Shown here piece by piece: positions 60,291-60,648 of a stretch of DNA of 60,648 nt. Position 1 is the stretch's first letter. Every line of letters starts with the position of its first letter. The stretch is from a virus, in IMG/VR virus record IMGVR_UViG_3300022602_000101, positions 1-60,648 of that record. One strand, given 5' to 3'. The notes below the pieces were generated by a model. That model was not told the DNA's origin. It did not search any database and saw only the letters and a list, made by a program, of their open reading frames with translations. A program made the position numbers and the translations under genes.

Positions 60291-60458
60291 TTATTCTTCT
60301 TCGTCTTCCTCTACAGTAGACTCAAGGTCATAGTGTTTATAACTAGACAACTCGCTCAAGACGTCTTCCTGAGTCAGCTCTACTGCTTCGTCTTCGTTGT
60401 CTGCTTCAACCTCATGTATTATTGGCTGAATGGTATATGTAACAATATATTTAGGCAT
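60291..60458 (-). CDS. Small acidic protein
   Basis: 55 residues from ATG complement 60458 (the frame opens upstream). PKYIVTYTIQPIIHEVEADN, EDEAVELTQEDVLSELSSYK, and the end EEDEEE. A beta strand pair and helix with an acidic tail; such short phage proteins begin with a KYxVxYT pattern. It overlaps the preceding gene by 8 bp. Confidence 0.55.
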   Translation of the reverse strand: MPKYIVTYTIQPIIHEVEADNEDEAVELTQEDVLSELSSYKHYDLESTVEEDEEE

Positions 60459-60648
60459 GTGATGCTTCCCTTCTTGGTAATGTGCATAAGCCTGCATTAA
60501 TCAGGTCACGAGCAGTTCGACCATAGAAACCCTGCAACTGCCACACAACGCCCGTATCAATGAGACGTTGGAATAGCTGAATCACTTGGTCTTGATCGAG
60601 TGTGCCTAACTCAAAGCAAAGCATTTGGTCTAGATAATCATGGTTCAT
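60451..60648 (-). CDS. Small phage protein (LQGxYGRTA type)
   Basis: 65 residues. LDQDQVIQLFQRLIDTGVVW, QLQGFYGRTARDLINAGLCT is a very common short phage protein (DUF7417-like) with a helical fold and a conserved LQGxYGR-A loop. Its start codon is exactly the last three bases of the window. Role unknown. Confidence 0.7.
   Translation of the reverse strand: MNHDYLDQMLCFELGTLDQDQVIQLFQRLIDTGVVWQLQGFYGRTARDLINAGLCTLPRREASHA

Overview
The window reads as a complete or nearly complete genome of a double-stranded DNA tailed phage (Caudoviricetes). It has a large terminase, a long portal protein, a scaffold-like protein, a probable major capsid protein, several tail-fibre genes, large internal virion-type proteins, a lysis set and a replication set. 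There is no rRNA, no tRNA that I could find, no integrase and no lysogeny module. The gene families (TAGT glycosyltransferase, C1q-like and collagen-like fibre proteins, KTSC protein, DUF6378-like protein) suit an uncultured aquatic-type phage. The large portal, the gp11/gp12-like tail proteins and the absence of a tape measure favour a short tail (podovirus-like). The host cannot be named. Most genes lack a Shine-Dalgarno sequence, and several sigma-70-like promoters sit so close to the ATG that the mRNAs should be leaderless.

Layout. 1-1754: non-coding left end with short repeats, then small regulatory or accessory genes (metallopeptidase, His-rich protein, HTH protein). 1852-10204 (+): DNA-binding protein, probable small terminase, large terminase, a run of tightly overlapping small genes, portal. 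10266-14899: scaffold-like protein and three glycosyltransferase-type genes, one of them inverted. 14964-21694 (+): collagen-like fibre cluster, including a collagen stalk fused to a beta-helix tailspike. 21714-32658 (+): tail/connector proteins and three large Ala/Gln-rich proteins that look like ejected internal virion proteins. 32650-34632: KTSC protein, methyltransferase, GT-B glycosyltransferase. 34629-36797 (-): HNH nuclease and the probable capsid gene, which has its own promoter, structured leader and terminator. 36834-45820 (+): second fibre cluster (a 938-residue collagen-like protein and two glycine-rich proteins). 45855-46724 (+): holin-type membrane proteins. 46763-47572 (+): PolB-like 3'-5' exonuclease.

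47712-53216 (-) is a leftward replication/lysis operon: SSB-like protein, PD-(D/E)XK exonuclease, primase-helicase, SWIM zinc-finger protein, lytic transglycosylase, RuvC-like resolvase. 53312-57743 (+) is a chain of small, translationally coupled genes that includes a TAGT-family DNA-modification glycosyltransferase and an HNH protein. 57744-60648 holds about 1 kb of non-coding DNA with a terminator, a candidate structured RNA and dense CCAAT repeats, then leftward small genes.

For follow-up, the most unusual things are: (a) the recurring -35/-10/ATG geometry that implies leaderless transcripts; (b) the capsid gene isolated on the opposite strand behind a structured 5' leader with two GNRA hairpins; (c) the multi-stem non-coding region at 57972-58232 and the two CCAAT clusters; (d) a 21-bp repeat that ends two genes with the same YKKH-stop and starts the next ones; (e) a TAGT glycosyltransferase with no visible enzyme to make its hydroxylated base; (f) no DNA polymerase despite an otherwise recognisable replication set. 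Assignments come from reading motifs by eye; no database search was run.
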